64,000 nucleotides of DNA from Bacillota bacterium (GCA_023415915.1 JAEZIZ010000083.1:157364-221363); one strand, 5' to 3'; positions 1 to 8,750 are shown, counted from the first letter of the stretch. The notes: generated by a model not told the origin, from the letters alone. Numbers and translations: made by a program.

Positions 1-2325
1 CTGCCCTTCTACCGAGGAAAGATCGCTTTTCAGTTCTTCTATTTGAGCCTTGCATTCGTTCACGGTTTTTTCCGCTTCGGCGGCGGAAGCTTCCGCGGCC
101 TCCAGCTTTTCCCGCACTGCCGACATGTCTACTTCGTTGGCATGAAGCTGCTGGCTCGCGCTCTCTATATCGTCAAGTATCGACTCGTATTCCTTCTGCT
201 TCGCGGCGATAACTGCTTCCGTCTCGGAAATCTTTTTTGACAGCTCCGCTTCGCGTGCCTTTAGCTCTTCCTCTTTTCTGTCGCGCGATATGAGGCCCGA
301 TACTTCCCGCTTTGTGCTGCCGCCGGTTATCGCTCCTCCCGGGTTGAATATGTCGCCGTCTATCGTTACCGCACGGAACGAGTAACCGTTCTCGCGCATT
401 ACTCTTATAGCGGTGTCGCTGCTGTCGACTATAACCGTGCGCCCGAGCAGGAAGTCGGCAGCCTTTTTCACATCCCCGCCGCACGAAACGAGATCGCTCG
501 CCACGCCGTATATGCCTTTATCTTTCAGCGATTTTCTTTCTTGGTCGCTTAAATAGCGCGGGCGCAGAGCGCTTAACGGAAGGAATGTTACTCTGCCTAA
601 GTCGTTGCTGCGAAGGAACGATATCAGCGACTTAGCGTCGTCTTCGTCGCCTACCACCACATCCTGAAGCGCCTGCCCCAAGGTTATCTCTATCGCGGTT
701 TCGAACTTCTGAGGCACGCTGATTAGGTCTGCAAAAGTGCCTATTATCCTCCGCGCCAAACTGCCGTCCTGTTTTGCCGCGTTCATCAGCCGTTTTACGC
801 TGCCTATATAGCCCTCGTAGCTGTTTTTCATGTCGCCCAGCATGCGCAGCGACGACGTGCAGGCCGCGTGTTCGCGCTTTAAGCCTTCAAGAAGCTTTAG
901 CAGCGCCGCCGATTCTTCCTGCGCTTTGTTCCTTGCGGCAACATATCCATTGTAGCGCTCCCTTACCTCGGAGCTTTTGGCAGCCGAGAGCTCTAATTCG
1001 CTTTTCAGCCTTGCTTGCAGCGCCGTATACTCCTCGCGCTGTTTTTCCAGCGACTCTAAGCGCTGCGCCGCTTCGGCCGCCTGCCGCTTTAAGAACTGCT
1101 GCTTTTCATTGAGCGCGGAAAGCGCGCTCTTTACGTCGCCTATTTTCTCTATTGCCTTGAGCCTGTCTACCTGCGCGGCTTCAATAAATTTAACCCTGTC
1201 CTGATAATCGCCCGTAAGCTTTGCTATCTCATCGCTTATTTGCGAGGCGGTGTTTTTAAGGGTTTTTATCTCATTATCTATATCGCTTATACGATGAGAA
1301 TTGGCCGCTATGCTTTTATCCAGAGCTCCGCGCTTTGCGGTTAATTCCTTTATTTCCTCCTCAACGCGCCGCGAATCCTTTTCTAGGTTTGCCATACGCT
1401 CGTTGCAGAGCTTTATCTCGCCTTCGACGCGCTGCACTTCCGCAAGGCTTACGCTCAGCTTGTCGGAAAGCTCGCTGCCTGCCTTTTCCAGCGTCTTAGC
1501 GTTTTCCTGCTCGGCTAAATACAGCTGCTCCAGTTCTTTTAATTCTTCGCGTTTTCTTTCTCGTTCCTCCGAAAGCGACAGCTTTGTCTGCTTCAGCTTT
1601 TCTATCCTCTCCTTGCCGGATTCGTAGCTGTGGAGAAAAAGGTTAACCTCTAAGTGTTTAAGCCTCTCGCTGAGGTTTAAGTATTCCATAGCCTCGTCGG
1701 CTTGCACTTTCAGCGGTTCGAGCCGCAGCCGCTGCTCTTGGAGTATATCCTCTATGCGTATAAGGTTAAAACGCGTCTTTTCAAGCTTGCGCTCCGCTTC
1801 CTCTTTGCGCACGCGGTATTTCATTATGCCCGAAGCTTCTTCAAAAACGCGCCTTCTGTCCACAGAACGCTCGCTTAAAATCTCGTCTATCCTGCCCTGC
1901 CCGATTATCGAATAGCCTTCCTTGCCTATGCCCGTGTCGCGGAACATAGAAAGTATATCCTTAAGCCTGCACTTGGCGCCGTTTATGTAATACTCGCCTT
2001 CGCCCGAGCTGTAGAGTTTGCGCGTTATCTGTATTTCCGAGAACGCAGAATCCACGCGTTTGTCGCTGTTATCGAATATGAGCGATACTTCGCAGAACGA
2101 GCGCGGCTTGCGCGTCTGCGTGCCCGCAAATATGACGTCCTGCATAACGGTTCCCCGAAGCGTTTTAGGGCTCTGTTCTCCCAGCACCCATCTTACCGCG
2201 TCGGAAACGTTGCTCTTGCCGCTTCCGTTAGGGCCGACAACTCCCGTTATCGATCCGTTCATGTTTATTACCGTTTTTTCCGGGAACGATTTGAATCCCG
2301 ACATTTCTATCGACTTCAGAAACAA
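1..2325 (-). CDS. smc: Chromosome partition protein SMC, 3' part outside window
   Basis: SMC is the ATPase core of the bacterial condensin that compacts and segregates chromosomes with ScpA and ScpB. The reading frame stays open to base 1 (775 codons); full-length SMC is about 1190 residues, so the second coiled-coil arm and the C-terminal ATPase lobe (signature, Walker B) lie beyond the left edge. Visible are the N-terminal SGFKSFPEKT motif, Walker A GPNGSGKSN at about residues 31-39, a long coiled coil, and the hinge, whose glycine-rich NPGGAITGG segment falls near residue 660. I choose the TTG at 2325 because it gives the family N-terminus (MFLKSIEMSGFKSF) and has AAGGCGG nine bases upstream; the first in-frame ATG would cut into the conserved start. 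Not an intact gene here only because of the window edge. Confidence 0.95.
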   Translation of the reverse strand, partial: MFLKSIEMSGFKSFPEKTVINMNGSITGVVGPNGSGKSNVSDAVRWVLGEQSPKTLRGTVMQDVIFAGTQTRKPRSFCEVSLIFDNSDKRVDSAFSEIQITRKLYSSGEGEYYINGAKCRLKDILSMFRDTGIGKEGYSIIGQGRIDEILSERSVDRRRVFEEASGIMKYRVRKEEAERKLEKTRFNLIRIEDILQEQRLRLEPLKVQADEAMEYLNLSERLKHLEVNLFLHSYESGKERIEKLKQTKLSLSEERERKREELKELEQLYLAEQENAKTLEKAGSELSDKLSVSLAEVQRVEGEIKLCNERMANLEKDSRRVEEEIKELTAKRGALDKSIAANSHRISDIDNEIKTLKNTASQISDEIAKLTGDYQDRVKFIEAAQVDRLKAIEKIGDVKSALSALNEKQQFLKRQAAEAAQRLESLEKQREEYTALQARLKSELELSAAKSSEVRERYNGYVAARNKAQEESAALLKLLEGLKREHAACTSSLRMLGDMKNSYEGYIGSVKRLMNAAKQDGSLARRIIGTFADLISVPQKFETAIEITLGQALQDVVVGDEDDAKSLISFLRSNDLGRVTFLPLSALRPRYLSDQERKSLKDKGIYGVASDLVSCGGDVKKAADFLLGRTVIVDSSDTAIRVMRENGYSFRAVTIDGDIFNPGGAITGGSTKREVSGLISRDRKEEELKAREAELSKKISETEAVIAAKQKEYESILDDIESASQQLHANEVDMSAVREKLEAAEASAAEAEKTVNECKAQIEELKSDLSSVEGQ

Positions 2326-2408
2326 TATTAAAGCCCGCCTTAATAAAGAATTAATAAGCTTAAGAACGCTCTTAACAAACTGCTTAAGACTGTAAATGGT
2401 AGTCCTGC

Positions 2409-2431
2409 AAAAAAAAATCGGCTTAAGCCGA
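2409..2431 (-). terminator. Rho-independent terminator of spoVS
   Basis: On the minus strand the perfect palindrome TCGGCTTAAGCCGA (2418-2431) is followed by a run of nine T. It starts 14 bases after the spoVS stop codon and precedes smc, so it separates the two transcripts. Confidence 0.85.
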
Positions 2432-2444
2432 GATGATTTAAGCT

Positions 2445-2705
2445 TTAGCGTATCTCCACAAATAGTTTTATGGAAGTCCTCGTTACTCCGTCTATTTCGA
2501 CGTTTGCAAACGCAGGTATTACAACGAGGTCTATCCCCCTTGGCGCCATAAACCCTCTTGTAATCGCTATTGCCTTTATTGCCTGATTGACAGCGCCCGC
2601 GCCTACCGCAATGACCTCTGCTTTGTGGTAATCATTTATCATGGCAGCTATGGCGCCTGCAACTGATTTAGGTTGTGATTTTGTCGAAACTCTTAATGGC
2701 TCCAT
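2445..2705 (-). CDS. spoVS: Stage V sporulation protein S
   Basis: This small protein has an Alba-like fold and is needed in Bacillus subtilis for normal progress through stage V (coat and heat-resistance stage); its biochemical role is not settled. The 86-residue length equals the family norm. The whole sequence fits the family: VSTKSQPKSVAGAIA near the start, VIAVGAGAVNQAIKAIAI in the middle, and VVIPAFANVEIDG near the end. The gene is monocistronic, with its own promoter (2736-2764) and terminator (2409-2431). It marks the organism as belonging to an endospore-forming lineage, although spoVS also occurs in some non-sporulating relatives. Confidence 0.95.
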   Translation of the reverse strand: MEPLRVSTKSQPKSVAGAIAAMINDYHKAEVIAVGAGAVNQAIKAIAITRGFMAPRGIDLVVIPAFANVEIDGVTRTSIKLFVEIR

Positions 2706-2735
2706 AATAACCCCAACTAAAATACATGATGCCTA

Positions 2736-2764
2736 ATTATAGCAAATAATAATTCAGATGTATA
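2736..2764 (-). promoter_or_regulatory. Putative promoter of spoVS
   Basis: Minus strand: -35 TATACA (2759-2764), 17-bp spacer, perfect -10 TATAAT (2736-2741), about 30 bases before the spoVS start. The -35 matches four of six consensus bases. In B. subtilis spoVS is driven by SigH; I do not see a clear SigH site here. Confidence 0.55.
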
Positions 2765-2771
2765 TATTTAT

Positions 2772-3098
2772 TTATAAAACAGCATCTATCATATTTTTTA
2801 TCTTGTCTTTGCCAACCACCCCGACGGATTTTTGAACCGCATTTCCGTCCTTGAAAAGTATCAGCGTGGGGATGCTCATCACTCCGAACTTCTGTGCGAG
2901 CGCTTCCTGCTCATCTATGTTTATCTTGCCTACCAGTATTTTGCCCTCGTAATTCTGCGCTATCTCGTCAATGACGGGCGACAGCATGCGGCAGGGCGTG
3001 CACCATTCCGCCCAGAAATCTACCAGAACAGGTTTGTCGCTTTTAATTACGGTATCGTTGAAGTTCTCGTTCGTTATTTCTGCAATCTTATCTGACAT
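2772..3098 (-). CDS. trxA: Thioredoxin
   Basis: A cytoplasmic disulfide reductase that passes electrons from thioredoxin reductase to targets such as ribonucleotide reductase and peroxiredoxins. At 108 residues it is a single thioredoxin domain. The active site reads WCTPC (Cys33 and Cys36) instead of the commoner WCGPC; the Thr variant occurs naturally and changes redox potential in studied thioredoxins. The cis-proline loop (SIPTL) is present near residue 77. AAGGAG lies seven bases before the ATG. It is the last gene of the hisS-aspS-tcdA-rseC run, 15 bases after the preceding stop, so it may be read from the T-box promoter; I see no promoter of its own. Confidence 0.93.
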   Translation of the reverse strand: MSDKIAEITNENFNDTVIKSDKPVLVDFWAEWCTPCRMLSPVIDEIAQNYEGKILVGKINIDEQEALAQKFGVMSIPTLILFKDGNAVQKSVGVVGKDKIKNMIDAVL

Positions 3099-3113
3099 CG
3101 CCGTACTCCTTGA

Positions 3114-3560
3114 TCATTTCGTTTCGTTGTCTTTATCCTGTTTCCTGTCCACCATACGGTATACGTTAGTAACAGTCTTATTATATAACGGATACGCCAC
3201 TTTTAACAGCAAAAAGGACAAAATGGCAAAAATAATTCCGCAAATAGCCATTGTTACGTCCGTATTCGGGAATACTCCCCACACTCCGGACAGCAGCCAG
3301 CCGAAAACAACGCCGAGTATCAGCATAATAAGAGGGACTACGTAAGCTATAGCGGAGGCTTTTAATGCCTTTTTCATAGTTATCTCAACGGAAACGTAAT
3401 CCCCTGCCGACACGTTTAGTTCGTTCTCCATCTCGACCACTATCTCGTTCTGATTCGACAAAAGCCCGCAGGCGCCGCATTTACCGCACGCGGACGTACG
3501 GTGAAACTTAACATACGCAGTGTTTCCCTTTATATCCACGACTTCGCCGTATTCAGTCAT
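3114..3560 (-). CDS. RseC/MucC-family (SoxR-reducing/sigma-E regulator-like) membrane protein
   Basis: A protein of the RseC/MucC family (PF04246). Members have an N-terminal soluble domain with a cysteine cluster and two transmembrane helices; they are linked to SoxR reduction (RsxC-type complexes) or to sigma-E control in Proteobacteria, and their role in Firmicutes is unclear. Here the cysteine cluster is C-x2-C-x2-C at residues 25, 28 and 31, and hydrophobic helices sit at about 72-90 and 100-118. Its ATG directly follows the tcdA stop codon, so translation is probably coupled. No Rnf genes are nearby, so an electron-transfer partner cannot be inferred. Length (148) is normal. Confidence 0.8.
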   Translation of the reverse strand: MTEYGEVVDIKGNTAYVKFHRTSACGKCGACGLLSNQNEIVVEMENELNVSAGDYVSVEITMKKALKASAIAYVVPLIMLILGVVFGWLLSGVWGVFPNTDVTMAICGIIFAILSFLLLKVAYPLYNKTVTNVYRMVDRKQDKDNETK

Positions 3561-4244
3561 CTATTCCTCCCGCGCGATATCCCTTATCACTTCTCCGGCC
3601 AATGTAAGCCCGCAGAGCCCCGGCATATACGAAACGCTCGATATCGGCTCTCCCGCCGCCGGAGTCAGCATAGCCTTCTCGTCGCAGCAGACACATTTTA
3701 GTTTCTCTATATTCCTCTTGCGCAGTTCCCTGCGCATTACTTTTGCAAGCCCGTCGTTCTTTGTTTCCGTTATGTCCGTCACGCGAAATATGCCGCTCGT
3801 TCTGTTGCCTGCGCCCATCGCCGATATCACGGGAATGCCCGCCCGCATGCACGCAGTTATTATTGCGAGCTTGGCCGTCACATTATCAACGGCGTCTACG
3901 GCATAAGTGATTCCTTCGATAAGCGACGCTATATTTCCTTCTTCGACGAACACTTTTTCAGACGTTACGCGGCAGCCAGGGTTAATATCCTCAATGCGCG
4001 CCTTCATCAGCTCAACTTTAGGCTTGCCCAGCGTTCTTGTAAGCGCTATTATCTGGCGGTTTATGTTTGTCGCTTCAACGTCGTCGCTGTCGACGAGCTT
4101 TATACCGCCCACGGCAGCGCGGGCAAGCGCCTCGGCCGCGTAGCCGCCGACGCCTCCTATGCCGAAAACTGCAACTCTGGCAGCTTTAAGCCTCTTTATT
4201 CCTTCTTGCCCAAAAAGCTTTTCCTGCCGCGAGAAATCACTCAA
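3561..4244 (-). CDS. tcdA: tRNA threonylcarbamoyladenosine dehydratase (TcdA/CsdL, ThiF family)
   Basis: An E1-like adenylating enzyme that uses ATP to cyclise N6-threonylcarbamoyladenosine at position 37 of ANN-decoding tRNAs to the oxazolone form (ct6A). The nucleotide-binding loop GIGGVGGYAAEAL is near residues 28-40; the LVDSDDVEATNINRQ motif, typical of ThiF/MoeB/TcdA proteins, follows; and the QEKLFGQEG start is typical of TcdA rather than of ThiF or MoeB. Its start overlaps the aspS stop by 4 bp (ATGA). Next to two aminoacyl-tRNA synthetases it forms a tRNA maturation group. At 227 residues it is slightly shorter than E. coli TcdA (268). Confidence 0.88.
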   Translation of the reverse strand: MSDFSRQEKLFGQEGIKRLKAARVAVFGIGGVGGYAAEALARAAVGGIKLVDSDDVEATNINRQIIALTRTLGKPKVELMKARIEDINPGCRVTSEKVFVEEGNIASLIEGITYAVDAVDNVTAKLAIITACMRAGIPVISAMGAGNRTSGIFRVTDITETKNDGLAKVMRRELRKRNIEKLKCVCCDEKAMLTPAAGEPISSVSYMPGLCGLTLAGEVIRDIAREE

Positions 4245-6022
4245 GCCTTTACCTTCAATCCCAGCTCTTTAAGCTGCTTTTCGGATACGGCGCCGGGCGC
4301 GCCCGTCATCGGGCAGGACGCGTTCTGCACTTTGGGGAAAGCTATTACGTCGCGAATGGACTGCCGCCCTAGTATAAGCATAGCGAGCCTGTCGAGCCCG
4401 AAAGCCAGCCCGCCGTGAGGAGGAGCGCCATATTTGAGCGCTTCAAGCAGAAATCCAAAGCTCTCCCACGCCTGTTCCTTAGTAAAGCCGAGCGCCTTTA
4501 GCATCCTTTCCTGCACTTCCGAGTTGTGTATCCTTATGCTTCCGCCGCCCAGCTCGTTGCCGTTAAGCACCATATCGTACGCCTTAGCGTATACGTTCGC
4601 AGGGTCCGTTTCCAGTTTATCGAGGTCCTCGTCCTTGGGCGACGTGAACGGATGATGCATCGCAACGTACCGCTTCTCTTCTTCGCTGTATTCAAACTGC
4701 GGGAAATCGACGACCCAAAGCAGATTGAAAGCGTTCTTATCAATAAGTCCGAGCTTTTCCGCAAGCTTTAAACGAAGGTTGCCCAGCGAGTCGTACACAA
4801 CCTTGTTTTTGTCGCCCACGAAGAAAATAAGATCGCCGGTCTTCGCGTCGATGCGCTTTAACAGAGCGTCCAGCTCCTCATCGCTGAAGAACTTCGTTAT
4901 AGGCGACTGCATGCCCTCCTCTTTCATCGATATCCAGGCCATACCTTTGGCGCCGTACACCTTTACGAAATCAACGAGTGCGTCTATCTCGCGCCTCGCG
5001 AACTTGTCTACCGCGCCCTTTACGTTTAATGTCCTTACGCTGCCGCCGTTCTTTACGACGGACGAGAACACCTGAAAGCCGGAGTTTTCCACGATATCGC
5101 TTACGTCCACCAGTTCGAGCCCGAAGCGCGTGTCCGGCTTATCGGAGCCGTACCTGTCCATGGCTTCTTTCCATGTAAGCCGCGGAAGCGGAAGAGGTAT
5201 GTCTATATCCAACACCTGCTTGAATATATAAGCTATCAGCCCTTCGTTCAGTGTTATCACGTCGTCCACATCGACGAAAGACATCTCAAGGTCTATCTGC
5301 GTGAATTCCGGCTGGCGGTCTGCGCGCAGGTCTTCGTCGCGGAAGCATTTTACTATCTGGTAGTACCTGTCGAAGCCCGACATCATAAGCACCTGCTTCA
5401 ATGTCTGCGGAGACTGCGGCAGCGCGTAAAACATGCCTTCGTGTATTCTTGACGGCACAAGATAATCCCTCGCGCCCTCCGGCGTGCTCTTGGTAAGCAT
5501 AGGCGTTTCTATCTCAATAAAGCCGTTTTTATTAAGGTACTCCCTCGCCGCGTTGGCTATCTGGCTCCTTACAAGCAGATTCTTTTGCATTACAGGCCTT
5601 CTTAAGTCGAGATACCTGTATTTTAGACGCACTTCTTCCCTTACCGGCGAATCGTCGGATATCTCAAACGGCGGCGTCTGCGCCTTATTTAAAACTTTAA
5701 GCTCCTTAACCCTTACCTCAATAAGACCGGTGGGCAGCTTTTCATTTACAGTCTCGGGATCCCGCTTTACTATCTTGCCACTTACGGCAATGACAAACTC
5801 GTTGCGCAGGCTCTCTACGCGCGCAAAGTCGCCTTCGAAATACGACTCGTCGAACACTATCTGCATTATGCCCGTCCTGTCCCTAAGGTCAATAAATATA
5901 AGTGACCCTAGGTTCCTTCTCGTCTGCACCCATCCCATCAGCGTAACGTCGCGGCCGACGTCGCCGAGCGTAAAATTCTCGCAATAGTCTGTTCTTTTCC
6001 ATCCTTGCATAAACTCGCTCAT
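4241..6022 (-). CDS. aspS: Aspartyl-tRNA synthetase
   Basis: A class IIb synthetase that attaches Asp to tRNA-Asp. The 593 residues comprise an N-terminal OB-fold anticodon-binding domain (about 1-140), a catalytic core with the KYRYLDLRRP motif (about 134-145), the bacterial GAD insertion domain, and a motif 3 with GGLAFGLDRL near the C-terminus. The C-terminal MTGAP stretch fits bacterial AspRS. Many Firmicute AspRS enzymes are non-discriminating and also charge tRNA-Asn, to be corrected by GatCAB; I cannot decide this from the reading alone. It overlaps hisS by 4 bp and lies downstream of the T-box leader. Confidence 0.97.
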   Translation of the reverse strand: MSEFMQGWKRTDYCENFTLGDVGRDVTLMGWVQTRRNLGSLIFIDLRDRTGIMQIVFDESYFEGDFARVESLRNEFVIAVSGKIVKRDPETVNEKLPTGLIEVRVKELKVLNKAQTPPFEISDDSPVREEVRLKYRYLDLRRPVMQKNLLVRSQIANAAREYLNKNGFIEIETPMLTKSTPEGARDYLVPSRIHEGMFYALPQSPQTLKQVLMMSGFDRYYQIVKCFRDEDLRADRQPEFTQIDLEMSFVDVDDVITLNEGLIAYIFKQVLDIDIPLPLPRLTWKEAMDRYGSDKPDTRFGLELVDVSDIVENSGFQVFSSVVKNGGSVRTLNVKGAVDKFARREIDALVDFVKVYGAKGMAWISMKEEGMQSPITKFFSDEELDALLKRIDAKTGDLIFFVGDKNKVVYDSLGNLRLKLAEKLGLIDKNAFNLLWVVDFPQFEYSEEEKRYVAMHHPFTSPKDEDLDKLETDPANVYAKAYDMVLNGNELGGGSIRIHNSEVQERMLKALGFTKEQAWESFGFLLEALKYGAPPHGGLAFGLDRLAMLILGRQSIRDVIAFPKVQNASCPMTGAPGAVSEKQLKELGLKVKA

Positions 6023-7284
6023 ACCTGACCCGCCTTTATAAAATCGTTAAGTTCCCCGAAAGGAACCAAAGTTTCCCTGCTGTTTGCCATATCGCGAACT
6101 ACGGCGGCTTGCTTTTCCATCTCCTCGTCTCCGATTATGATTACCCACGCCGCTCCTATCTTATTCGCATACTTAAGCTGCGCTTTTACGCTTCTGCCCA
6201 TATGGTCGCACTCCGCGCTTATGCCCGCTGCGCGCAGCTCCGACAATATCGAAAAGCCCTTTACGCTTGCCTTATCGCCCACCGTGCATACGTACGCATT
6301 GCAGCCCGGATTCTTTGGCAATTCTATGCCCAGAGAATCAAGCGTAAGCAGCAGCCGCTCAATGCCAAGCCCAAAGCCTATACCCGGAGTGGGCGGTCCG
6401 CCTATCTCCTCTACAAGCCCGTCGTACCTACCGCCTCCGCACACCGCGCTCTTTGCGCCTATATCCTGCGCTAATATCTCGAACACCGTCTTGGTATAGT
6501 AATCAAGCCCGCGCACGATATAAGGATTTATGGAATACTCTATGCCCGCAGCTTCCAGCCGCGATTTTAAGCCGTCAAAATGCCCGGCGCAATCGCCGCA
6601 CAGATAATCGAGCATTACAGGAGCCTCTTTAACTATACGGGCGCAGCCCTCCTCTTTGCAGTCGAGAACGCGCAGCGGATTTGTGGACATCCTCGCGCGG
6701 CAGTTGGCGCACAGCCTGTTCTCGTTGATTTTAAGATAAGCTCTTAAGTCTTCGTTGTATTTCGGGCGGCATTCCCTGCATCCTATGCTGTTTATATTGA
6801 GCTCGAGTCCCGTGATGCCCAAAGACTTGAAAAGCGACAGCGCTACGGAAATTACCTCCGCGTCTATCGACGGGCCGGGCGAGCCGAACGCTTCTATGCC
6901 GAATTGGTGATGCTCTCTAAAGCGTCCCGCCTGCGGCCGCTCGTACCTGAACACCGGCGCTGAAAGATAGTATACTTTCACCGGCTGCGCTTCGGCGTAA
7001 AGGTTATTTTCTATAAAGCTTCTTACGACGCCGGCAGTGCCCTCTGGGCGCAGCGTTATGCTGCGGTTTCCCTTATCGAGGAACGTGTACATCTCCTTCT
7101 GCACTATATCAGTCGTTCCGCCCACGCCGCGCTGGAACAGCTCGGTATGCTCGAATACTGGCGTCCTTATCTCGCTGTAGCCGAACCTTTGGCAAATGTC
7201 CCTTATAACGCTCTCTATATACTGCCATTTACCGCTTTCGCCCGGCAGAACGTCTTTTGTTCCTTTAGGCGCTTTTGTAAGCAT
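6019..7284 (-). CDS. hisS: Histidyl-tRNA synthetase
   Basis: A class IIa synthetase that charges tRNA-His. At 421 residues it is of normal length. Visible are the KGTKDVLPGE start, motif 1 and motif 2 regions (TLRPEGTAGVVRS; RPQAGRFREHHQFG), the HisA motif LDYYTKTVFE, motif 3 GFGLGIERLLL, and a C-terminal anticodon-binding domain. A GAGGTG Shine-Dalgarno site precedes the ATG. It is the first gene after the T-box leader and promoter. The hisS-aspS order with a shared T-box leader is known from many Firmicutes. Confidence 0.97.
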   Translation of the reverse strand: MLTKAPKGTKDVLPGESGKWQYIESVIRDICQRFGYSEIRTPVFEHTELFQRGVGGTTDIVQKEMYTFLDKGNRSITLRPEGTAGVVRSFIENNLYAEAQPVKVYYLSAPVFRYERPQAGRFREHHQFGIEAFGSPGPSIDAEVISVALSLFKSLGITGLELNINSIGCRECRPKYNEDLRAYLKINENRLCANCRARMSTNPLRVLDCKEEGCARIVKEAPVMLDYLCGDCAGHFDGLKSRLEAAGIEYSINPYIVRGLDYYTKTVFEILAQDIGAKSAVCGGGRYDGLVEEIGGPPTPGIGFGLGIERLLLTLDSLGIELPKNPGCNAYVCTVGDKASVKGFSILSELRAAGISAECDHMGRSVKAQLKYANKIGAAWVIIIGDEEMEKQAAVVRDMANSRETLVPFGELNDFIKAGQV

Positions 7285-7289
7285 GTTTC

Positions 7290-7510
7290 ACCTCATATTG
7301 TTATATAATAAAAGTCCCCGTCACATGACAGGGACGAGCATTAACCCGCGGTACCACCCGTTTTCCCGGGAGCCTCCCCGGACACTTTAAGGCTTATCTA
7401 CGTGTAAAGAGGCTGTTACCATCGCCAAAGCCGTATCTTTCCGGTTTCAGTCGCGCCGGGAAAGTCCCTGAAATACGGTCGTTTTTGGACCGGCTTCCTC
7501 TTCTTTGTGC
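7290..7510 (-). promoter_or_regulatory. T-box riboswitch leader of hisS-aspS operon
   Basis: T-box leaders sense uncharged tRNA and then favour an antiterminator. The diagnostic T-box sequence, read on the minus strand, is GGGTGGTACCGCGGGTTAA (core 7347-7356). It is followed by a terminator hairpin with arms GTCCCTGTCA and TGACGGGGAC (7314-7335) and a T-rich tail, ending about 25 bases before hisS. Upstream, a Stem I can be drawn: AGAGG/CCTCT, then CCAAA/TTTGG, CCGTAT/ATACGG and TTTCAG/CTGAAA. The internal loop between the two lowest helices (3' strand 7413-7424) contains GAT (Asp) and AAC (Asn) triplets but no His codon. The UGGU bulge could pair with a G or A discriminator base, but not with the C73 of tRNA-His. 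Confidence 0.92.
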
Positions 7511-7512
7511 AC

Positions 7513-7541
7513 ATTATACCCTTGCAGTTTATTTTTGTCTA
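7513..7541 (-). promoter_or_regulatory. Promoter of hisS-aspS operon
   Basis: Minus strand: -35 TAGACA (7536-7541), exactly 17-bp spacer, perfect -10 TATAAT (7513-7518). The start site would be near 7506, at the 5' end of the T-box leader. The -35 begins only 3 bp past the ackA stop codon. Confidence 0.8.
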
Positions 7542-7543
7542 TA

Positions 7544-8740
7544 CTATTTGCAAAGCGCGTATGTCTCTTTTGCTATAGCAAGCTCTTCGTTTGTGGGTAT
7601 GCACCATATCTCTACTTTTGAGTCGTCTTTGGAAATTTTGGTCTCTTTGCCCCTTGCGGAAGCGTTTTTGTCACTGTCAAGATACGCGCCAAGGTACTCG
7701 AGCCCGTCTACGCACATAGCGCGCGTCCTCGAGTCGTTTTCACCGATACCCGCCGTAAACACAATGGCGTCTGTGCCGCCCATTGCCGCGGTATAAGCCC
7801 CGATATACTTTTTGACGGTGTAGCAGAACACTTCGAGCGCAAATTTAGCGCGTTCATTACCCTCGTCCGCGGCCTTCCAAAGGTCTCTGAAATCGCTCGA
7901 TACGCCCGACAGGCCAAGTACTCCGCTCTTTTTGTTCATGTACGTGTCCATCTCCTTAGGAGACATGCCCGTCTCTTGCATCAGGCAGGGAACTATGGCC
8001 GGGTCGATATCGCCGCAGCGCGTACCCATCACTACGCCTGCAAGAGGCGTCAGCCCCATAGAAGTGTCTATGCATTTTCCGCCTTTTACTGCCGTTATGC
8101 TCGAGCCGTTGCCGAGATGGCATACTATTATATTGACGTCTTTGGGTTCTATGCCTTTTATCTCGGCATATCTGCCCGCTATGTATTTATGCGACGTGCC
8201 GTGGAAGCCGTACCTGCGTATGCCGTATTTGGTATACGCTTCATAAGGCAGTCCGTAAAGATACGCACGCTTGGGCATCGACTGATGGAACGCCGTGTCG
8301 AACACAGCCACCATCTTTGTGTTGGGCATTATTTCCATGCACGCCTCTATGCCCATTATGTTTGCCGGGTTATGCAGCGGCCCGAACTTTATGCATTCCC
8401 TAATCGCGTCCAATACGGTTTCGTTGATAATTACGCTGTCGGTAAACTTTTCCGCAGCGTGCAGCACTCTGTGGCCAACAGCGCCTATCTCGTCCATGCT
8501 CGATATAACACCGTGTTCTTTGTCAACTAGCGCCTCGAGAACGAGCTCCATTGCAACTTTATGGTTGGACATGGGCTGTTTTACTTCAAACGGGTCTTTG
8601 CCCGTAGGCTTGTGCGTAAGCACTGAGCCTTCAATGCCTATGCGCTCCACGAGCCCTTTTGCTATTACCTCATATGTTTTAATGTTGATAAGCTGATATT
8701 TAAGCGACGAGCTTCCCGCATTTATGACCAATATATTCAT
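7544..8740 (-). CDS. ackA: Acetate kinase
   Basis: Converts acetyl phosphate and ADP to acetate and ATP, the substrate-level phosphorylation step of acetate fermentation. The 398-residue length is standard. The N-terminal VINAGSSSLKYQL motif, the HRVLHAAEKF segment, the FHGTSHKYIA region and the HLGNGSSITAV phosphate-binding motif are all present, as is the C-terminal adenosine-binding TAGIGEN. It follows pta by 10 bases, and the pta stop codon sits inside the AGGAGG site of ackA, so the pair is co-transcribed and probably translationally coupled. Confidence 0.97.
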   Translation of the reverse strand: MNILVINAGSSSLKYQLINIKTYEVIAKGLVERIGIEGSVLTHKPTGKDPFEVKQPMSNHKVAMELVLEALVDKEHGVISSMDEIGAVGHRVLHAAEKFTDSVIINETVLDAIRECIKFGPLHNPANIMGIEACMEIMPNTKMVAVFDTAFHQSMPKRAYLYGLPYEAYTKYGIRRYGFHGTSHKYIAGRYAEIKGIEPKDVNIIVCHLGNGSSITAVKGGKCIDTSMGLTPLAGVVMGTRCGDIDPAIVPCLMQETGMSPKEMDTYMNKKSGVLGLSGVSSDFRDLWKAADEGNERAKFALEVFCYTVKKYIGAYTAAMGGTDAIVFTAGIGENDSRTRAMCVDGLEYLGAYLDSDKNASARGKETKISKDDSKVEIWCIPTNEELAIAKETYALCK

Positions 8741-8750
8741 TATATTCCTC

